Source of the DNA: Ophiura sarsii
Taxonomy: Eukaryota; Echinodermata; Ophiuroidea; Amphilepidida; Ophiuridae
DNA length: 64,000 nucleotides
Direction: 5' to 3'
Assembly (NCBI GenBank): GCA_035610835.1
Contig: CM069454.1
Span: 57,270,580 to 57,334,579 of the forward strand
Position 1 is the first letter of the stretch. Each line of letters starts with the position of its first letter. Of the stretch, positions 53,201 through 63,962 are shown piece after piece. Made by a program: the position numbers and the translations under genes. The notes below the pieces were generated by a model. The model made no database searches, was not told the DNA's origin, and saw only the letters and a list, made by a program, of their open reading frames with translations.

Positions 53201-56200
53201 GTCCTCACGGAGCCTGAACGTGAAAATGAGCTGGATTGGGGAGTCGCAACAGCATCTGCAGAGCTGTAAGGCAATGCAGAGTTGGACTGGGTGGTTGAGG
53301 GCATGCTTGCAGGCCGTGAAGTGGAACCAGGTTGGACAGTGGAGAGTGTCCTCACGGAGCCTGAACTTGAAAATAAGCTGGATTGGGGAGTCGCGACAGC
53401 ATTTGCAGAGCTGTAAGGCAATGCAGAGTTGGACTGGGTGGTTGAGGGCATGCTTGCAGGCCGTGAAGTGGAACCAGGTTGGACAGTGGAGAGTGTCCTC
53501 ACGGAGCCTGAACTTGAAAATAAGCTGGATTGGGGAGTCGCGACAGCATTTGCAGAGCTGTAAGGTAATGCAGAGTTGGACTGGGTGGTTGAGGGCATGC
53601 TTGCAGGCCGTGAAATGGAACCAGGTTGGACAGTGGAGTGTGTCCTCACGGAGCCTGAACGTGAAAATGAGCTGGATTGGGGAGTCGAAACAGCATCGGC
53701 AGAGCTGTAAGGCGATGAAGAGTTGGACTGGATAGTTGAGGGCATGCTTGCAGAGCGTGAAGTTGAAATTGAACCCGGTTGGACAGTGGAGCGTGTCCTC
53801 AAGGAGCCTGAACTTGAAAATAAGCTGGATTGGGGAGTCGCGACAGCATTTGCAGAGCTGTAAGGCAATGCAGAGTTGGACTGGGTGGTTGAGGGCATGC
53901 TTGCAGGCCGTGAAGTTGAACCAGGTTGGACAGTGGAGTGTGTCCTCACGGAGCCTGAACGTGAAAATGAGCTGGATTGGGGAGTCGCAACAGCATCTGC
54001 AGAGCTGTAAGGCAATGCAGAGTTGGACTGGGTGGTTGAGGGCATGCTTGCAGGCCGTGAGGTTGAACCAGGTTGGACAGTGGAGTGTGTCCTCACGGAG
54101 CCTGAACGTGAAAATGAGCTGGATTGGGGAGTCGCAACAGCATCTGCAGAGTTGGACTGGGTGGTTGAGGGCATGCTTGCAGGCCGTGAAGTGGAACCAG
54201 GTTGGACAGTGGAGCGTGTCCTCACAGAGCCTGAACGTGAAAATGAGCTGGATTGGGGAGTCGCAACAGCATCTGCAGAGCTGTAAGGCAATGCAGAGTT
54301 GGACTGGGTGGTTGAGGGCATGCTTGCAGGCTGTGAAGTGGAACCAGGTTGGACAGTGGAGCGTGTCCTCACAGAGCCTGAACGTGAAAATGAGCTGGAT
54401 TGGGGAGTCGCAACAGCATCTGCAGAGCTGTAAGGCAATGAAGAGTTGGACTGGGTGGTTGAGGGCATGCTTGCAGGCCGTGAAGTGGAACCAGGTTGGA
54501 CAGTGGAGAGTGTCCTCACGGAGCCTGAACTTGAAAATAAGCTGGATTGGGGAGTCGCGACAGCATTTGCAGAGCTGTAAGGCAATGCAGAGTTGGACTG
54601 GGTGGTTGAGGGCATGCTTGCAGGCTGTGAAGTGGAACCAGGTTGGACAGTGGAGCGTGTCCTCAAAGAGCCTGAACTTGAAATTAAGCTGGATTGGGGA
54701 GTCGCGACAGCATTTGCAGAGCTGTAAGGCAATGCAGAGTTGGACTGGGTGGTTGAGGGCATGCTTGCAGGCCGTGAAATGGAACCAGGTTGGACAGTGG
54801 AGCGTGTCCTCACGGAGCCTGAACTTGAAAATAAACTGGATTGGGGAGTCGCGACAGCATTTACAGAGCTGTAAGGCAATGCAGAGTTGGACTGGGTGGT
54901 TGAGGGCATGCTTGCAGGCAGTGAAATGGAACCAGGCTGGACAGTGGAGCGTGTCCTCACGGAGCCTGAACGTGAAAATGAGCTGGATTGGGGAGTCGCA
55001 ACAGCATCGGCAGAGCTGTAAGGCGATGAAGAGTTGGATTGGGCAGTTGAGGGCATGCTTGCAGAGCGTGAAGTTGAAATTGAACCCTGTTGGACAGTGG
55101 AGCGTGTCCTCAAGGAGCCTGAACTTGAAAATAAGCTGGATTGAGGAGTCGCGACAGCATTTGCAGAGCTGTAAAGCAATGCAGAGTTGGACTGGGTGGT
55201 TGAGGGCATGCTTGCAGGCCGTGAAGTTGAACCAGGTTGGACAGTGGAGTGTGTCCTCACGGAGCCTGAACGTGAAAATGAGCTGGATTGGGGAGTCGCA
55301 ACAGCATCTGCAGAGTTGGACTGGGTGGTTGAGGGCATGCTTGCAGGCCGTGAAGTGGAACCAGGTTGGACAGTGGAGCGTGTCCTCACAGAGCCTGAAC
55401 GTGAAAATGAGCTGGATTGGGGAGTCGCAACAGCATCTGCAGAGCTGTAAGGCAATGCAGAGTTGGACTGGGTGGTTGAGGGCATGCTTGCAGGCTGTGA
55501 AGTGGAACCAGGTTGGACAGTGGAGCGTGTCCTCACAGAGCCTGAACGTGAAAATGAGCTGGATTGGGGAGTCGCAACAGCATCTGCAGAGCTGTAAGGC
55601 AATGAAGAGTTGGACTGGGTGGTTGAGGGCATGCTTGCAGGCCGTGAAGTGGAACCAGGTTGGACAGTGGAGAGTGCCCTCACGGAGCCTGAACTTGAAA
55701 ATAAGCTGGATTGGGGAGTCGCGACAGCATTTGCAGAGCTGTAAGGCAATGCAGAGTTGGATTGGGGAGTCGCGACAGCATTTGCAGAGCTGTAAGGCAA
55801 TGCAGAGTTGGACTGGGTGGTTGAGGGCATGCTTGCAGGCCGTGAAATGGAACCAGGTTGGACAGTGGAGCGTGTCCTCACGGAGCCTGAAAGTGAAAAT
55901 GAGCTAGATTGGGGAGTCGCAACAGCATCGGCAGAGCTGTAAGGCGATGAAGAGTTGGACTGGATAGTTGAGAGAGCATTTTCAGAGCTGTAAGGCGATG
56001 AAGAGTTGGATTGGGCAGTTGAGGGCATGCTTGCAGAGCGTGAAGTTGAAATTGAACCCGGTTGGACAGTGGAGCGTGTCCTCAAGGAGCCTGAACTTGA
56101 AAATAAGCTGGATTGGGGAGTTGCGACAGCATTTGCAGAGCTGTAAGGCAATGCAGAGTTGGACTGGGTGGTTGAGGGCATGCTTGCAGGCCGTGAAGTT

Positions 56201-56848
56201 GAACCAGGTTGGACAGTGGAGCGTGTCCTCACGGAGCCTGAACGTGAAAATGAGCTGGATTGGGGAGTGGTGACAGCATTTGCAGATCGTGAATTGGATG
56301 AATAGGCAGTCGATACAGAGTGAGATGGGGTAGCTGTGTACATGGCTAAGGAGCGTGCAATGGCTTGGCCTGAAGACCCATTTTGAACTGAGGGAATAGC
56401 TGCTTGGGGTGCAATAAATGCTACGCCATCAAATAAATTGTTGTACTCGATAAGATACTCCGGGTATACCTGACTTGTCTTAAATATAACAAAGATCGAT
56501 GGATCGCTGTCATCATCAACGCACGAGTCGTGAAGATCCTCGAGTGGTTTGTACGGATCTTTTGGTGGAGGACGCTTCATATCACGAGTACCTGTGATGT
56601 AGGAACCTACCAGGACTCGAACAAGGAACATCCTGCGGACGTTGTTTTCCAGCTCGGTGTATGAGTTGGAGTAACTAGCCTTGCAATGGAAATAGCTGCC
56701 TTGACCATAGAGAGTCCCTACGTTAGAGCCGCTGATACGAAAATCAAAGTTTTGCCGACATATCGCCTCTGAGCTGTCTCGCTTTGTGCCGTGCCATAGT
56801 TGCTTTTCTAGCACATGTTTACTCGTTCTTTTCATCTTTTCTCTTTTT
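50296..56848 (-). CDS. PARP-family mono-ADP-ribosyltransferase, last exon with giant Ser-rich repeat tail
   Basis: The exon starts after the acceptor TTTTGTCACAG (AG at 56850-56849) and runs 2,183 full codons to the stop at 50296-50298. Joined to the upstream exon it reads DLWDEYYR|KREKMKR..EKQLWHGT. Counting from the open-frame methionine at 56880, the catalytic His is H30 (LWHGT), the Tyr is Y63 (GQGSYFHCKASYS), and the third position is I129 (DPSIFVIF) where PARP1 has Glu. An H-Y-I triad is known from mono-ADP-ribosylating PARPs such as PARP10/14. RRPPPKDP-type KRPPPKDPYKPLEDL, DSCVDD and YPEYLIEY are other family blocks. After about residue 195 the protein is only tandem repeats of Ser/Thr/Pro/Arg, ending in a unique tail, TANREFLPIVQELKDQFTQK. 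Repeats stay in frame, and indels are multiples of three, so they are likely translated. Start residues before K12 are intronic. Confidence 0.85.
50400..51200 (-). repeat. 201-bp coding minisatellite (four units of 67 residues)
   Basis: Unit starts near 50405, 50606, 50807 and 51008. Each is the 49-residue motif in a variant form (SANAVVTPQSSSFSCSGSVR, TPATTVQYGSTSHPASTPST) plus an extra 18-residue segment, CGNAVSFFQSNSSSPNSS. The four copies are nearly identical, the freshest part of the tail. Confidence 0.95.
51230..56290 (-). repeat. 147-bp coding minisatellite (about 34 units of 49 residues)
   Basis: Each unit encodes variants of SADAVATPQSSSFSRSGSVR then TRSTVQPGSTSRPASMPSTT and QSNSALPYS. 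Marker units with STSRSASMPSTAQSNSSS recur about every 1.0-1.3 kb (near 51240, 52430, 53765, 55080, 56050). That gives a higher-order repeat: 52404 to 53736 is 1,332 bp, nine units plus 9 bp of insertions. 54023-54286 and 55187-55450 encode identical translations 1,164 bp apart. Long plus-strand frames over this tract (374, 443 and 723 codons) are antisense shadows caused by the absence of stops in the repeat. Confidence 0.95.
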
Positions 56849-58001
56849 CTGTGACAAAATTTAAAACAATAACAGAGCATTACAAGATATAGCGGTGGTC
56901 ATAGACCACCGTCCTGTCGAGGCAATTTCCCCTCCCAAAAGCAGTATTGTCATTTATGGGCACATTATAGAAATTTTAAAGCCTTTGTCAAAATACAAGG
57001 CGGTTCTCGAATGGCGCGTCTCTCCTGCTTGTGCGATAGTGTCTGATAACAGGTAGGAATGAGTACATCAGTATTTTTATCAGCAGTACATACATATGAT
57101 ATAAAGTGCTCAACAAAAGAAAATCGTACACTTTATTTAGGTCAATTAAAGTAACTTTTGATTGTTTTTTTACCAAGCAGGCTAGATAGACATTTGGATG
57201 AATTTTTTAGGCACATTTTGATACCACACATAACATCTAGCAACAAAGATAAACCATGATTAGTGCCATTTAAAGAAAATTAGTCACTTCTCAAAAGTCA
57301 CATTTTCAATTACTACACGGGAGGAAAATGGGTGTGTGCGAGGTTCACCCCGTGTGTGAAACTGTTATTAACCAGGATTGACCGGCGGGCAATCAATCAC
57401 ACTGTGCAGCCGTGTACACTACCCTGCGCTGGGCGTACACTTAGTGAGCGGGATCTTTGATTCCGAACATCAAGGGCATTATGTGCTTGTTAACAATTGT
57501 TGTTTTCTTCCGCGTAGTGTATTGAAAATGTGACTTATGAAAAGTGACTACATTTTCTATAAATGGTGCTAATTATAGTTTATCTTTGTTGTTTGATATC
57601 AACATGTGCCTAAAAGATTCATCCAAATGTCTACCTAGCCTGTTTGTTAAAAAGAATAAAATGAGACAATTTTGGAAAGCCAAGCACTTTCTCTTTTCAC
57701 AAGTTTTTCAATTTCTGAAAACATTTAATACTGCGCGGAATTATGCAAACAAACTTGGTCTAATTTGCATACACAAAAAATCAGAGAGAGATTTTTTAAA
57801 TTTACTGGTATAGGATCACCTGCCACTTTTTCTGAAAACATCATTTTGGGAAAATAATACTGTTTTGGGAAAAGTAAACATGATATCGAAAAAGGAAAAC
57901 TTTCTATTGGTAGCCAAGCGTTTTCTCTTTTCATAATCGTGTCAATTTTTCAAACCTCTGATTGTGTATGAAGTTGTGTAAAAAAAGGTTGAGATACTGA
58001 C
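56849..58001 (-). other. Intron of the PARP gene
   Basis: Donor AG|GTCAGTATC (intron starts at 58001 on the minus strand) and acceptor GTCACAG at 56849. Phase 2: AG plus A makes the Arg codon of YYRKREK. 1,153 bp, containing the foldback element at 57150-57656. Confidence 0.8.
57150..57656. mobile_element. Foldback element, family A, copy 2
   Basis: CAAAGATAAACCATGATTAG then TGCCATTTAAAGAAAAT on the left; ATAAATGGTGCTAATTATAG then TTTATCTTTGTTG on the right. Matches copy 1 at 2404-2894, including CCAGGATTGACCGG in the centre, but is more diverged. Lies within the PARP intron. Confidence 0.8.
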
Positions 58002-58220
58002 CTATAATATTCGTCCCACAAATCCATATTCTGAACACGTTTTACAGCCAGTATGTTCACATCCGCCATGGTTTCTAGAAACATCTTCTCCACTGTTAGG
58101 TACTCCTCCTCCTTGCAGTTGAGACGGATCAACTTGGGCGCCAAGCTCATCTGCATGCCTTTCATAACCCAGGTTTTCGGAACAATTCCTTTATAAGACC
58201 TATCCTGGGACTTCTGCTGC
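58002..58220 (-). CDS. PARP-family exon, N-terminal part of catalytic domain
   Basis: Acceptor CTCTTTTTATACCAG (AG at 58222-58221); the 219-nt exon is one base, 72 codons and two bases. It reads QQKSQDRSYKGIVPKTWVMK, then LIRLNCKEEEYLTVEKMF, then MADVNILAVKRVQNMDLWDE and YYR. This matches the region of PARP12/14/TIPARP-type enzymes just before the HGT motif (EEY-VE-F--T, I-RVQN--LW--Y). The donor is GTCAGT. The exon begins in phase 2, so upstream exons with the rest of the protein (macro, WWE or CCCH domains in relatives) lie outside or were not recognised in this window. Confidence 0.85.
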
Positions 58221-58305
58221 CTGGTATAAAAAGAGGAATGTTGTAAAAAATGATATAAGGCAACAGAAAAAAAAACCTTGTTGTACCAGCTCGACCGACC
58301 CATTT

Positions 58306-59500
58306 TTATCCCCCTGGTTTGTAAAACCAGAAGGGGATTTTGTGATCATGTCAATGTATGTGGGGGTGTGTGTGTGTAGGGTGTGCCTTTTGGTTAGCCT
58401 TTTTGGTTAGCCTTTTTTCCGAATGCTGTATCTTATGAACGGATGGACGGATTGGCTTCAAACCTTCAGCGATAGGTAGGTCATGGTCAAAAGATGGGGT
58501 CTAATTTGCATAGGTCATCTGAGGTCAAAGGTCATCTAAAGGTCAAATCGTTGCCCGATTGACGTATCTTTTGAACGGATGGACGGATTGGCTTTAAACC
58601 TTCAGCGATAGGTAGGTCATGGTCAAAAGATGTTGGGTGCTTGTTTTGGGGTCTAATTTGCATAGGTCATCTGAGGTCAAAGGTCATGCAAAGGTCAAAT
58701 TGTAAAAGTTGCCCGATTGACGTCAAACTTGGAGAAAAGAAACATGAACGCCAGGTAAACATTTTTGGGGTATAATTTGCATAGGTCATCTGAGGTCAAA
58801 GGTCATCCAGGGGTCAAATCGTAAAAATTGCCCGATTGACTTCAAACTTGGATAAAAGAAACATGAACACCGGGTGAACATGTCTAAAATAAATTAGAGG
58901 TCATCCGAGGTCATCTGAGGTCAAAGGTCATCCAGAGGTCAAATCGTAAAAGTTGCCCGATTGACGTCAAACTTGGAGACAAGAAACATGAACACCGGGG
59001 GAACATGTCTAAAATAAATTAGAGGTCATTAGAGGTCAACCAAGGTCAAAGGTCAACAAGGGGTTAAATTGTGCAATGAACACCGGGCGAACATGTCAAA
59101 AAATAATTAGAGGTCATCTGAGGTCAAAGGTCATCCAGAGGTCAAATTGTAAAAGTTGCCTGCTTGACGTCAAACTTGTGAGTAAAGAAACTGAACACCG
59201 GGTGAACATGTCTAAAATTAATTAGAGGTCATCCGAGGTCAACGGTCATTAGAGGTCATCCAAGGTCAAAGGTCACCAAGGGCATACATCGTGCAATGAA
59301 CACCAAGGGAACATGTCAAAAAATAATTAGAGGTCATCCAAGGTCATCTGAGGTCAAAGATCATCCAGAGATCAAATCATTAAAGTTGCCCGATTGACCT
59401 CAAACTTGGAGAAAAGAAACATGAACACTGGGTGAACATGACCCATATGTGACCTTTGACCTCATTTAGTTGATCTCCCAGCCAGGGGGATTTGCAAGTC
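58306..59500 (+). repeat. Minisatellite rich in AGGTCAAAGGTCA
   Basis: About 130-bp imperfect units with GAGGTCAAAGGTCATCCAG, GTTGCCCGATTGACGTCAAA and ACATGAACACCGGGTGAACA. Seven exact AGGTCAAAGGTCA and one on the opposite strand (59451) are visible. Ends are CCCCCTGG near 58311 and CCAGGGGG near 59483, so the whole may be one element. The left end is itself a hairpin, CCCCCTGGTTT and AAACCAGAAGGGG. Confidence 0.88.
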
Positions 59501-59756
59501 GTGACTTGCAGTATTTTTTTACAAACAAACTAGGTACAAATGAATACAATTTTGTAGGATTTTTTACTGTCATAAAGAAAGAATTAAAATCCCAACCGAC
59601 CGACCCAACCTGAGAGGTCCGTTTGCCTGTAGATCAGGGTTGATATTTTTGTATTGCCTATATGAGACGAGTGTTGATTCTGTATTCAGGGCCTAGCCTT
59701 GACTTCTTATATGTAATGTAATCATGGCGAAGATGAATAAATAACACCTCCTAAAC
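59501..59756. other. No gene seen
   Basis: AT-rich flank; includes ACCGACCGACCCAACCTG then AGGTCCGTTTGCCTGTAG, the inverse of the repeat at 45810-45850. Confidence 0.5.
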
Positions 59757-60561
59757 TAGGGGCGTGTTCTCACTGTGCGAATGTGGACTCATACCTACGA
59801 TCATGTTCAAAACTGTTGAGACACTTCCTGCATGTCCTGTGAAACGGTGGTCCCTCCCCCTAAACTCAATGTTGGCCCATATAATAAAATCGTCCAGCAA
59901 CGGGTTGTGTTATATATATCAGCCCCAACATTGGGGGCAGGGGGGGGGGGGGGGGGGGGGGGGGGGCAGCTTTACATAAACTAGTTTTGACTATCATACT
60001 CAACTGTCAGCTTTATAATCATTTTGGAAGATAATTCATGCTCACGTGTATATTGGCCCAACAGGTTTTGAACAAGATTGTAGGTGCAAGTCTATACATG
60101 CATAACATTGATGTTGCGTTCTCATTGTGCGATAAAATACATCAAAATACCGATGTGGTATCGAGTCCACTTACCCGGACGTTACTTGTTTACAAGTTTA
60201 AGAAGTGCTTCGTGCGTACTTACTGCGTAAATACCACGCCTGCATGACATTTGGCTGCGTGAAAAATTGCATTTTGAAGCGCGCCACTGAAGGCGGCACA
60301 GTCTGACACAGCGCAACATGCTTGTTATTGTGGGACAAGTGGTACGAGTCCACATACGATAAGTAAAACGCGTTCTCACTAGCGATTTCAATACCACGTC
60401 CTATGTGCGAGACTACCTGTTCGAGTAGGATTCGACACTACATTGTGGATGTAGGGTCGAAACCCCTTATTGCGCGTTCCCACTAGGCTTGGAAGTAGAC
60501 TCGATGTAGCATCGAGTCCACGTCCTGGTATCAAACAGCCACAGTGGGAATGCGCCCTAAG
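59757..60561. mobile_element. Foldback-like element with GGGCG(T/C)(G/A)TTC ends
   Basis: Left GGGGCGTGTTCTCACTGTGC; right CACAGTGGGAATGCGCCC. Internal copies of GCGTTCTCACT/GCGTTCCCACT and GGTATCGAGTCCAC occur in both orientations (60115, 60150, 60368, 60470, 60505). A long G run at about 59939-59966 lies inside. Target duplication unclear (possibly TAA). Frames here are shadows. Confidence 0.7.
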
Positions 60562-60744
60562 CCTGACAATGAATTTAAACACATTATAGTCAAATATTGA
60601 TAAAATATGGAAATGGTTAAAACCTACGATGACCAGTCACATAATCGGACCAAACTGCCGCACGACCAGCTCCCAGTTCTGATGCTTGTATTTAACAAGT
60701 AAACAAACCTGGCGATTAAGAGAAATACTGCTAGGGCCATTCCC

Positions 60745-61015
60745 ATTTGTCCTTATGCAATTTCCAATATTTCTATTTCAATTTATATACCTTTCTCAGT
60801 TTTATACACCTCTCTCATTTTTAGAGACCTTTTTCGGTTTTATAGACATGCACCTTTTTCAATTTTACTCATCTTTCTCGGTTTTAGAAACTTCTCGTCT
60901 TCAGAGACCTTTACGGTTTTAGGAACATTTTCGATTTTACACACCTTCCTCGGTTTTAGACCTTTTTCAATTTTACACACCTTCCTTCCCGTTTTAGATA
61001 CTACCTTTCTCGGTT
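60745..61015 (+). repeat. About 20-bp tandem repeat (CCTTTCTCGGTTTTA)
   Basis: Tandem units CCTTTTTCGGTTTTATAGA and CCTTTCTCGGTTTTAGAAAC, degenerate. The minus-strand frame 61301-60840, ending in KPRKV-KIEK repeats, derives from it. Confidence 0.88.
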
Positions 61016-61021
61016 TTACAT

Positions 61022-61230
61022 ACAGGGTGTCCCAAAGGTTACGGTGCCTTTTTAAAGCTTTATAGCTCAGGTAAAATAATTTGCAGTAAAAAACTAAAAA
61101 TATATTTGGACTTGTATATAAAATTATTTTGGCACCAAACTTACAATAACAGCTATCTGTGATCAATTGTGATTGGACGTTATCAGGACGACGTATTATA
61201 CATACAGGGTGTATCAAAAAAAAGGGACAC
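61022..61230. mobile_element. Two mariner-like terminal motifs
   Basis: TACAGGGTGTCCCAAAGGTT at 61022 and TACAGGGTGTATCAAAAAAA at 61202, both on the plus strand and both after CATA. They resemble Tc1/mariner MITE ends (compare 13217 and 42063), but no inverted partner was located, so these are solo ends or truncated copies. Confidence 0.45.
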
Positions 61231-62365
61231 TTTTTCATGACGGTGTAATACTTGTTATAATCGTTGGACCATGACCAATTTAGTCTCAATGTAAAGCCCA
61301 ATTAATTATTATGATATCCTGAAAATATGAGATCAATCCGATGAAAAATAAGAAACCTAGCATAATTTGTGTAAACCATGTCATTTGCTGGTTTGTACAA
61401 TGGGATTTACATGTATAGACCAGTGAATAACATGGTTTACGTTTCAGTACGTTACAATAATTATAAACATAGCAAATAATCTATCAGTCAATAGCAAAGA
61501 TTAGTTTGGTAATCCATTTAATTCTGGCACAAATCAATACTGGTTAAATAATCCACAAATCAGATGCATGCATATTCTGTGCAAATTAAAAAAGTTCTCG
61601 AACCCAGTGTAGATAGTTCATTAGCATGATAAGAAGTAGAATTGGCATAAATAGTGTGCGCTGTCATGTTACTGTACTTACTGTTACTGTGTGAATGACC
61701 ATTGTACATATAGACCATAGGCTAAGTAAGTAAATGTGGCCTATTTTTTGAGAACTGTGGTCCCCACCTAGGAATGACTTGAAATTTTGAGGTAAAATAG
61801 ATTTGAGGGTGCTGAATCTAAATTTGAATGTTGCTAAGCTCTCAGCATGCACGTTTTTATTATAACGGTCACTTGATGTTAAAGTGGCAGAAAAAATCCT
61901 AAAAATCACTAAAAATCATTTCCTGTGTAGTATTAAATATTTCAAGAAGTTTTGATACTATTCAAAACGATTCACATCACATTTGTTGGTATAGTTGATG
62001 TTTTAGGGGTGTACATCAACCAATGAAGTGAAAACACCGTGCACTTGATGCACACTGTTAAATAATGTAAGGGTGATTAAAATAGCGCATTCTAGATTTA
62101 TTTTTTTATTTTTAAAACTTGTTTTTCTATTTGTGGGAGTGTGTGGAGAGGGTGTGGCAAGTGACTGAGTATGTAGAGTGTTAGTTGGGGGGTTGTGTGG
62201 GTGGGGGTTGTGTGGGTGGGGGTACTTAAGATTAGTACGAATCGCAAAATACACACATATGTATCACAATAACCATTTGAAGATATTCATGGAAATTTCA
62301 ATAAAGTATTTTAATAGAGTATACAAAATGGTTTTAAAAATAAGTACATAGTCTAAAGTGCATTA
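61231..62365. other. No gene seen; TG-rich simple repeat at 62130-62225
   Basis: AT-rich. GTGTGGGTGGGGGTTGTGTG near 62195 is a short simple repeat. The frames over the stretch are unsupported. Confidence 0.5.
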
Positions 62366-63386
62366 GGCCCCTTGCAATTAAATGTGAGTTTACTGTTGCG
62401 TTTTTGAAAAGCAGGACGAGGTGACTATTTAATATTAATATTGTAATATTTTGGGATAAAGTCACCTGATTTAATATTGTCGGCGTTGTTAACTATTATC
62501 CAAGATACGAATACAATTCAAATGCTGTTATAATTATGTCCTACCACCACCTACTGCCTTGGCTTTGCATTTTGCTTCTTTTATAAAGGAGTCAACTCAT
62601 ATTTGCATCCCTATTTTGAATATTAATGAGATATCAGTGGCGTAGCTAAATAGCTAGGTTATTCATATTGGGGGGGGGGGGGGGGGGGATTTCGACTGTA
62701 CACCTATTTTTGGTACGATTGAGCTTCATTTTGGCTCTAAACAAGCTTGTACCACCAAACAATATTGCATTTTGGGAAGAAATATTATGCGCGCATATTT
62801 TTCATCTGTGTACTTTTGAGCATCATAATGGTGATCATAATTCCATGATTCCTTTGGTCAAATGAACCGACAGTGCCAATCTCAACCGACACGTCAATAT
62901 GGGGGGGGGGGGGGGGGGGGGGGGCACTGTGAGATATTCAATGTTTGTAATTTTTTTCTCGTTACGCTAACTCGGAAGAATTTTAAAGATGGCGATCGTA
63001 AACAAACATGAAATATTACCCAGAATGCACTAAAAAAACTAAAAATAACTTGGCAATGTTTTGATGTGACGTCATGCGCAGAAGCGATTCAAGCGATTGC
63101 GCAGTAATTAATTGCAGTGCCTACGAATATGCTTCAAATGCACACATATCAATACAAAGCTACAGTTCCATGCAGAGTTTTTTACTTCCCAGAAATGTTT
63201 TCTCAACCTGGAAGTATTAAAATGCGGCTCATCGGCTAATTTCATCGCCAGAAAAGTGTTAAAAAGCTTATGAAAAAGCTTTAAACAATGAAATAATTAA
63301 ATATTTTTAAAATATTACATATATCACGCGGGTGACTTTTGGACGCGCGCGGGCAACAGTAAACTCACATTTAATTGCAAGGGGCC
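62366..63386. mobile_element. PIF/Harbinger-like non-autonomous element
   Basis: Left GGCCCCTTGCAATTAAATGT then GAGTTTACTGTTGC; right the inverse, ending GCAAGGGGCC: about 34-bp perfect terminal repeats. TTA on both sides (62363-62365, 63387-63389) is the 3-bp TWA target typical of Harbinger. 1,021 bp including a nested hAT MITE of 295 bp. No transposase frame. Confidence 0.88.
62635..62929. mobile_element. hAT MITE nested in the Harbinger-like element
   Basis: Starts CAGTGGCGTAGC, ends a G run then CACTG; perfect 8-bp duplication TGAGATAT (62627-62634 and 62930-62937). Two long G runs (about 62670-62688 and 62900-62924) are inside. Contains CCGACAGTGCCAATCTCAAC, found inverted at 20595. The frame 62668-62865 lies inside. 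Confidence 0.92.
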
Positions 63387-63666
63387 TTACAGTTTCTTCA
63401 TACTTCACTCATTAGATCTATGTGAATCACATGGGCAGGTGATTCAAATATTTCAAGGCAAGTAAACTTTGCAATTTTAATTGAAGTATGAAAACACTAC
63501 GAAACACTTCATTAAATAAAGATTCCTTTGTACTTATATTTTGTTAAAAATCTGTAAACAGTCAATATAATAAATGCCTATAGATAAATTGTGTGCAAGC
63601 ACCAACAAAATCTGACTTAAATAAAAATGCACGAATCCGCTTTTTCTTGACAGTGTAAAATGTATG
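63387..63666. other. No feature seen
   Basis: AT-rich flank with no exon or RNA gene. Confidence 0.4.
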
Positions 63667-63962
63667 TTAAAGTAGGAGTGGGCTATAGAGGGTCATTTTT
63701 AGGTCATAGTTTCAGATCACGCTTGCTACATGATTTTTTGATGACTTTATGCGTACTGACAACATTTTCAACAAAAAAATAGAAAAATACTGTTTTTCCA
63801 AAATGGCCGACTTTTTGTGGTTTTTTGGCTGGGACACCCTGGAATTTGCATATTTTTTCAATTTTTTTTTGAAAAATGCTGTCAGTACGTATAAAGTCAT
63901 CAAAAAATCATGTTGCAAGCATGATCTGAAACTATGACCCTCTATAGCCCACTCCTAGTTAA
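63667..63962. mobile_element. TTAA foldback MITE (AGTAGGAGTGGGCTATAGAG)
   Basis: TTAA then AGTAGGAGTGGGCTATAGAG at the left; CTCTATAGCCCACTCCTAGT then TAA at the right (one-base shift). Arms continue with TCATAGTTTCAGATCA and TGATCTGAAACTATGA, and ATGATTTTTTGATGACTTTA with its inverse. The opposing frames 63712-63918 and 63749-63937 result from the inverted symmetry. Confidence 0.92.

Noticed and set aside
50349..56273. Many plus-strand frames opposite the PARP tail
   Set aside because: They repeat with the 147- and 201-bp period, lack any domain, and the minus strand carries the enzyme domain in the same exon.
58310..59500. Further PARP exons (macro, WWE or CCCH domains) upstream of 58220
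   Set aside because: The region is minisatellite, and I found no splice-flanked open segment with PARP-associated domain features up to the window end.
60840..61301. 153-codon minus-strand frame with KPRKV-KIEK repeats
   Set aside because: The repeated part is the about 20-bp tandem repeat at 60745-61015 and the rest overlaps mariner-like ends.
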